Of a stretch of 64,000 nt of DNA, positions 58,133 through 64,000 are shown in pieces. The translations under genes were made by a program, and so were the position numbers. Origin of the DNA: Serpula lacrymans var. lacrymans S7.9 (lineage: Eukaryota; Basidiomycota; Agaricomycetes; Boletales; Serpulaceae). The notes beneath the pieces were generated by a model. That model saw only the letters and a program-made list of their open reading frames with translations. It did not search any database and was not told where the DNA came from. Within the stretch, counting starts at the first letter, position 1; each line of letters starts with the position of its first letter. The stretch is from NCBI RefSeq assembly GCF_000218685.1, contig NW_006763294.1:2464132-2528131 (forward strand), read 5' to 3'.

Positions 58133-59713
58133 ATGCCAAGTCTCACTGTTCCATACGCACCTCGCTACATCCATCCGCCTTCTTCCAACGAGAAGTGTAA
58201 GTGGTTTCATGTCCACATTGGCGTTGGAATTGTCGTAAGCTCAAAGAATATCCCACAGTGGACTATGCAGACCTTGCTGTGATCGACTTCTCCTTGGTAG
58301 GGACTACTGAAGGCCGGACAGAACTCGCAAAACAAGTGAAAGATGCTTTGTTGACTCATGGCTTCTTTTATATCGTCAATCATGGATACACACAACTCCA
58401 GGTACGGACTTTGAAGCTTATCGTACTTCAGGTCCGGGATTTACCTTGGCCAGACTGACAGGATATTTGATATCGCAGACATACCTCTTTCGGGTGTCAG
58501 CGATGCAGAGAAACAGATGTATGTGGCGAAAATGAAAGAAACAGGATCTTACCAAGGGTATAAACCAAGAAATTATTGGGTTTGTAGCTATTGCTTCAAC
58601 TCTGTGGATCTATTGTCTCACTACAGTCTTGCAGCATATTGATTCTGGTGTTCGTGATCAACTAGAACATTACAACAGTACGTTGCTGATTTAAAACTCG
58701 ATGGCAACGTAGGGACTTATCTTCCCTTTTAGTTAATCATGATGTGTCCAAACGTGCCCACCCCGACATTTTACGCCCATATCTTCCTGAGGTTGAAGGC
58801 TTTTGCCAGTATAACCATTTCAATATACTCCACCCACTCCTGAGGTGTGTATAACGGTGTCCATATGGCTACAATTTACGCTGATGCAGTTACAGGCTCG
58901 TGGCGTTAAGTCTTGAGCTTCCAGAGGAGTCATTGGTGGATATCCATAACTATCATGCGATCGGAGAAACATATGGTAATTTCGGTTTTCATCTCTCAAG
59001 CCAGTTGAGTTGATTATGGTACAGTCAGGTTCATGAAATAGTCAGCTTCCAGCAGTTCTCGTATAGTGATCATGTTTTAACGCTCCGCTTTAGCTATCCT
59101 CGTTCAGCAGACGAGGAAGAAAAAACTAAAAATGTTTGGTTAAAAGGACATACAGGTATAGTAACTCATCTCATTATTCGCACACCATATATGCAATTTC
59201 ATGTCAATAAAAGACTTTGGCTCAATCACTCTCCTATGGAGCCAACCCGTCGGTGGCCTACAAATCATGACGCCAGATGAACGCTGGCACTGGGTTCGAC
59301 ACATCGACAATGCCATAGTAATTCCCTTTCTCTACCTTTTACCCCAAATGATCGCTCATTTTTGACAGGTTGTGAACGCAGGAGATGCCTTAGAGTTTCT
59401 GACAGGAGGTTACTATAAGGCTACTATTCATCGTGTGGTGCAGCCTCCCCATGACCAACGGAACTTCACACGTTTGGGCGTCATTTACTTCGCCTTGCCT
59501 GACGATGACACAAAGCTGATACCCTTGGCCGAAAGCCCTGTCTTGCAGAGGTCCGGCATCCAGCGTCAGTGCGAGGACAATCAAGCTCCTACCATGGAAA
59601 CTTGGAGGAGGGGCAGGACTAGCGCATATGGTCAAACTGATTTAAAGAAAGGTCAACGGGAAGGCGTTGAGGAGGAAGTCATTAACGGAGTGGTTGTCAA
59701 ACACTATAATTGA
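58133..59713 (+). CDS. 2-oxoglutarate/Fe(II)-dependent oxygenase (isopenicillin-N-synthase-like)
   Basis: Soluble non-haem iron dioxygenase. The start is MPSLTVPYAPRYIHPPSSNE at 58133. The N-terminal DIOX_N part reads KEYPTVDYADLAVIDFSLVG and VKDALLTHGFFYIVNHGYTQ. Middle exons are SDAEKQMYVAKMKETGSYQG, HIDSGVRDQLEHYN and LVALSLELPEESLVDIHNY. The iron site is H-T-D in NVWLKGHTDFGSITLLWSQP, with the distal His in GYYKATIHRVVQPP and an Arg following in FTRLGVIYFALPD for the 2-oxoglutarate carboxylate. The C-terminus (RRGRTSAYGQTDLKKGQREG) ends KHYN, TGA at 59711. About eight introns; the first exon-exon joint (near 58200) is not settled. Substrate unknown; family members act in secondary metabolism and hormone turnover. 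A broken copy lies 0.8 kb downstream. Confidence 0.85.
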
Positions 59714-60530
59714 GTATGTGTCGACTCCCTATCACTCGTCTTATCGCCGTCAAGGCTCCTTTGAACAACACCAACTCTTCTCTCCCCAGCTATTTCATAT
59801 ATCATAACGGATGTTGTATGTCAAGTATATATGCATTTTCGACCTTTTCCGCTGTTTCGAGACACTTATTGGCAAAGAAGAACCGTCGTCGTCGTCGTCA
59901 TTTGCGGGATCATAATGTTGAATATATCCTCTGTGCCTTATGCCTTCTCGACATCAGTTTGCGGCTTGTACCTATGTCCCCAGGATAATGATCCGATAAT
60001 CTGTCATCTGTGTTATCGTTGGTGCGTTATGTGACGGGGAATCACAAGATCTCCAATATCGAAGGCATCAGTCTGGTATTGCGATACATAAACTGAGGCC
60101 TCGAGGTGTTTCTCCCTAGGGTATACAGAGAAGTTTTTGCATGTCCTATCCTCGCTCGTGCCATGAACCAGATTTGTATACCTTCCCAGAGTCGGTATCT
60201 ATTTATGATGTCTCAATGCTCGGTTAACGGAATTACCGGCGAATGTTTCTCATATCGTTCACCCGATGATCATATTCATAGAGTGAAAGGTCACAAGTTC
60301 CCAAGACGAACCTAGCAATCTAGTAGCAGAATTTCCGGGTGTAGCTGGTTCCCCTGTTAAACACCCCAACCCCCACAAGCTGTTCATCGTCTTTTTACAC
60401 CCCCTGAATATCAGCAAGGACCATTGAAGATGCCCAGCCTCACATTTCCTCCTACTCCCCTCCACACACCCCTAAGGAAAAATGTCCGTATTTTCCGTTT
60501 CGTTGGGCTGCTTATCATGTTTGAGCTGCT
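59714..60530. other. Intergenic between the oxygenase and its broken copy
   Basis: 3' flank of the oxygenase with a (CGT)5 tract at 59886-59900. No gene is seen. Confidence 0.55.
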
Positions 60531-61565
60531 TTATTAGTGGATTATGCGGACCTAGCGGCTATTGATATATCCAAGGCCAGAACTGCGGAACGCCGCTTGG
60601 AGCCTGGTCATCACTCATGGGTACAAACAAGACGAGGTTTGTTTTCTATCCAATAGCGAAGCTCATTGCAATTGTTTGATCGTGTATTTTTATGTACACG
60701 GATGGAATGTTTGATATAGCAGAAATTACGTTTTCCGATGTAAGTAATGAAGAAAAGCATCCATACATACATAACATCAAGGAGTCTGGTTCCTTCCAAA
60801 AGTATAAGAGAAGATCTTACTGGGTAAGAAAAATTTCACGCTTTGTGGTGAATAATGATGTTGAGTAAAATTTGTTTGACTGCACAGCACATTGACAACG
60901 GCGTGCAAGATCAGCTTGAATCATACAATAGTATGCGTTACCTTCACCGAATTGATATAATGTTAAATTTCGACACAGTTCACTGCAATGTCAATAGGCC
61001 TCATCCTGCAGCGCCGCGTCCGTTCCTGAAATCGAGGCTTTCTACAAACATAAAATTTCAACTCAATTCATTCGATCCTCAGGTGCGTACAGAAAAAATT
61101 GCCGCCTCCAAGTTCAGCTGAACAGAATAGAGACTACTAGGTTGGTAGCATTGGGCCTCGAAGTCCCCGGAGAAACTTGGGTCAATATGCACAATTATGA
61201 TGCAGAGGGAGGAGCATGTGGTGTGTTTCACAGTTCAGTTTGATTGTGTCTCTAAACAGCCTGCACTCAGCTTTTAGAGCAGCCAGTCGGTCCACTTTTG
61301 TTGATATTTTTATTGCAGCTATCCTCGATCGGGAGATAAAGACCAATAATGTTTGGCTGAAGGGACATAAAGGTTTTCTCACCGAACTAACATAAAAGCG
61401 AGGTATCATGACTGTTTTATTGTTCCAGACTTCGGAAGCATTATCATCCTTTGCCAGTGGAGTCGGCCGGTGGCTGCCTTGCAGATATGGCCGCTGATAG
61501 CAATTGGCGTTGGATTCGGCACGGTGATAACGCTCTCGGATACCTGGCACCGTAGGTTGCCAGGT
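60531..61565 (+). pseudogene. Broken tandem copy of the 2-oxoglutarate oxygenase
   Basis: Pieces matching the intact gene lie in the same order but are interrupted: VSNEEKHPYIHNIKESGSFQ and KYKRRSYW (about 60735-60822), HIDNGVQDQLESYN (about 60889-60930), PEIEAFYKHK (about 61027), LVALGLEVPGETWVNMHNYD (about 61144-61203), NNVWLKGHKDFGSIIIL (spanning an intron at the same place as in the parent, about 61345-61450) and RPVAALQIW. The N-terminal domain is shortened, several pieces are out of frame or preceded by stops, and the distal His/Arg part is missing. Fe-binding His and Asp survive (H-K-D instead of H-T-D). Decay looks moderate, so the duplication is older than the frame breaks. Confidence 0.85.
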
Positions 61566-62560
61566 CTCAATTCACAATTAGAGATGCGAAATGGCATCAG
61601 ACCGAGTTTTGACTTGAAATATTCCTGGACCTAAGGGAATTTAATGCGCTTGTCCTCGCTGGTGGCGCCATGTTATCGCGGGAACTATTTAATTAGGTCT
61701 GCTCTCTTTCTTTCCTTTAGATCATATCGCTCTGATTTCCCATTGTTCACCTTCTCCAATCAGCGCAGGTTTTTCGCTCGCAGGCCTCAAAAGTCGGTGC
61801 TCCACTTTTTCAACAATGGCGACAACATCAATACCCAACTAATCAACATTATACATGCTGCTTCTCAATTCGGTATACTACTTGTATTCCGCTGACTTAT
61901 ATTAAGGACGGCGGCTTAAACAAGCACAGAAAGCTTGATCGTTGCGCTGCTAGTGGAGGAATTGTAAGCCACACGTGTCGATGATAGATCTACAAGTTAT
62001 GCTCGAAGCCAATAGCGAGCTACCTATTATAAAGAGCTTACTAGAGGTTCTCACTATCCTCCCCTTCCTTTCTCCTCATCTCACATGTCGCTGTGAGATT
62101 CGCTGTTTATCGTTTCTATTCACATTCTTCCCATTCTCAACAGTACCATTGTGCTTTGCTTTGCTTCCTTTTCTTTTTCCAAATCATCCCCGGAGCCCTA
62201 GCCTACACGCGCTTCCAAGGTCTGTACTTTCTTTTTTCTTTTCTTTTATCCAAAAGCGATACACCCATTATCTTCTCGCGATCAAGTAACCATTCGCCGA
62301 TATGGCAGAGATATCGCCCAATGAACCACAAGGTATACTATCATACGATATATATATTGTGCTTCTCTGTTTCCTTGTTCTTTCGAGAAAATAGTCCACT
62401 ACTACAATAGCCAGTTACGTTATTTTCTCATCTTTCGATCTGAGTATGGTGTACATATCTTAATAAAGTCCGGTGTCATACACCAAAGTTGATTGGTAGC
62501 ATGAACAGGTGTCAATAACGGAGTGAATATTCAAAAGACTCACCTTTACACCACACAGGC
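61566..62560. other. Intergenic, no recognised gene
   Basis: Normal CpG content. Open frames at 61644-61895, 61975-62289 and 62093-62410 are pyrimidine-rich and have no signature. Confidence 0.5.
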
Positions 62561-64000
62561 ACAGTGCCATGTGGAATAGTGATTAACACCACCTCTATTA
62601 GGCAATCAAGTTGTGCTCACCTTTGCTTTCCATTCAGTACTTTTGGCATTTTGGCATTTTGGAAAATTTTTGCATTGCCACTGGCTACATATTGCATTGC
62701 ACCCTTGCTTTCATCGTTTCCCTTACTCCCCTTCCTTTGCCTAGCCCCACCATGGGCCCTTTACTGTCTTTTTTATTCTCACCAGACGGCCGTTTCTGGA
62801 TCCCCATCTTCATCCACTTTTTTGTCACCTCTTCGCTCCTCATCTTCCTTGCCCCTCCACCACACCTGATGTCACCACTTTCTATCCACTTCCATCGCCA
62901 ATCCATTGACCAACACATGCCACTGCTAATATCAGCAAAGCCCCGGCAGCCAGTCCATATTCATGACATTGATCTTCCGTCATACACTATTAAATCATTG
63001 GTTGCTTGTCTTGTCTGGTTGGTATGCAGGTGGGTAGTTTTTGAATTGGAAAAGCTTCATCCCGTTGCATTGCCCATGTACATCACTGTTCCATTCACTT
63101 GGGTACATTTGTCCTTGATCCATTGTCTTCACTACAGCTACACTTACCACATGCTGCCTGGGACACATTATGAGGCAACAATAAACTATAACAAAAACAC
63201 TACCCGTCTCCAACTGCACTTGCAGGGAGTAAGAGGTACAGTGAGTCTTGAAGATCGACAGATGCTAGTTAATATAGCAAGTAGAGGATATGGGAGTAGA
63301 CTCAGAGGTTTCTGATGAGGAGTTAAGTGGGTAATTCAAGTAATAGAAAGCTAAAGAACAATACATGAGTATGTAGGGTTTTTATAGCTAACCGTCTATC
63401 CCTCAGACCGAAAGAAGAATAACAGGAAAGTGGTCTGAGGGGAAAATCCACCAATAAGAAAAAGGATAACTATCATACGACTTTGACGATTAATCAGCAG
63501 GTGGGAAAGTGTACTAATAATAAGTGTTGTCACGCGTGTTCAGGAACTGTATCCTCATGATGAGGTACGATCCTGATTAAAGCGTCTATTAGTATCTCCA
63601 GGCACTGATGGGGCTTGGAGCTGGTTGGCGAGATATATAAAGTGGTAACAATGGTTGAGAAAGCCTGCAAGGGCTATGAGAAGTAGAATAGCAAATGATA
63701 CCTCCAGCCCTAGAGCCAGAGGTGTAATGGGAAAAGCGTTTGAAAACCAAGACATAGAGAAAATAATAAATGGTCCTTACACACATCTGTTCCAGATTGG
63801 AACTACTCCTCTTTCTCCCTTGTTTGACCAGGTGGTCCAATACAACCAGTCCATTGGTAAAGCCATGGAACCATTGGATTTGGAATAGGTGGTGGACTGG
63901 TGGCTCCAGTTCCTATGACATCATGATTTTCTTGCTTTCTTTCTGCTATTGGACTTTATTTTTATGGCTGTACAAACCTGTGACATACTACACAGCATTC
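62561..64000. mobile_element. CpG-poor block, probable decayed transposable-element sequence (class unknown)
   Basis: From about 62560 to the window end I count roughly 20 CpG in 1440 bases, against about 65 expected at this GC content; TpG and CpA are correspondingly common. The flanking DNA shows no such drop. In basidiomycetes this pattern marks cytosine-methylated repeats. The block contains short direct repeats (TTTTGGCATTTTGGCATTTTGG near 62641-62662), a 10-bp inverted repeat at 63400-63441 and a TATATAAAG near 63634. Open frames (62611-63315 plus, 63555-63840 minus) have no transposase, reverse transcriptase or integrase motif. Ends were not found; the right end is outside the window. 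Confidence 0.45.
63400..63441. repeat. 10-bp inverted repeat, 22-base loop
   Basis: CCCTCAGACC (63400-63409) and its exact reverse complement GGTCTGAGGG (63432-63441) flank a purine-rich loop. It lies in the CpG-poor block and could be a hairpin near an element end. Confidence 0.7.

Noticed and set aside
46829..60000. A secondary-metabolite cluster made of the O-methyltransferase, oxygenase, permease and carboxypeptidase
   Set aside because: No backbone synthase (PKS, NRPS, terpene cyclase, DMAT) is present, and the housekeeping MCU gene lies in between.
62611..63315. A 234-codon plus-strand frame in the CpG-poor block
   Set aside because: No recognisable transposon or host domain; the open length is likely due to base composition after CpG loss.

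Overview
The window looks like nuclear DNA of a filamentous basidiomycete, most likely an Agaricomycete. Genes are split by many short introns (about 50-70 bases, GTRNGT donors, YAG acceptors). The families are typical of mushroom-forming fungi: a Zn2Cys6/Fungal_trans regulator, a DUF7587-type protein, an F-box protein, an S10 carboxypeptidase, a GH28 pectinase, paired histidine acid phosphatase-like genes and a NACHT-protein relic. The ORFs seen in single frames are mostly exons; where possible I joined them by splice sites and protein-family continuity.

Layout. 1-5 kb: 3' end of a probable REEP/DP1-type protein, then a zinc-cluster regulator with a Gln/Tyr-rich repeat tail. 5-12.6 kb (all minus): a DUF4743-Nudix hydrolase, an NADPH oxidase and a secreted GH28 enzyme. 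13-18.3 kb (minus): two paralogous histidine acid phosphatase-like genes separated by 1.9 kb. 18.3-20.5 kb: unrecognised, perhaps one minus-strand gene. 20.5-29 kb (plus): CCC1/VIT1 iron transporter, an Ldb17/SPIN90 Arp2/3 activator, a CLN3/Btn1 protein and retromer VPS26, a run rich in vacuole, endosome and membrane-traffic functions. 29-31.8 kb (minus): an orphan seven-helix membrane protein with a long disordered tail. 32-36.5 kb (plus): SOF1 (rRNA processing) and RTF1 (Paf1 complex). 36.8-40.8 kb (minus): SDS3 (Sin3/Rpd3L histone deacetylase complex), divergent from an F-box gene. 43.7-44.5 kb (minus): a small probable mitochondrial membrane protein. 44.5-46.8 kb: no gene recognised.

46.8-61.6 kb: a tail-anchored DUF7587 protein with an ADP-ribosyltransferase-like motif layout, an O-methyltransferase, a frameshifted NACHT relic followed by a perfect 17-bp inverted repeat, a serine carboxypeptidase, the mitochondrial calcium uniporter (MCU), an amino-acid/choline-type permease, a 2-oxoglutarate/Fe(II) oxygenase and a broken second copy of that oxygenase. 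61.6-64 kb: no clear gene; from about 62.56 kb the DNA is strongly CpG-poor, as expected for a methylated, decaying repeat.

The conserved genes are housekeeping genes with no obvious joint pathway. The accessory stretches (13-20 kb, 44-51 kb and 57-64 kb) hold the duplications, relics and unexplained structure. I saw no tRNA, rRNA, CRISPR array or intact transposase. Gene ends are given to the base where start and stop codons could be read; internal exon borders are mostly inferred by eye.
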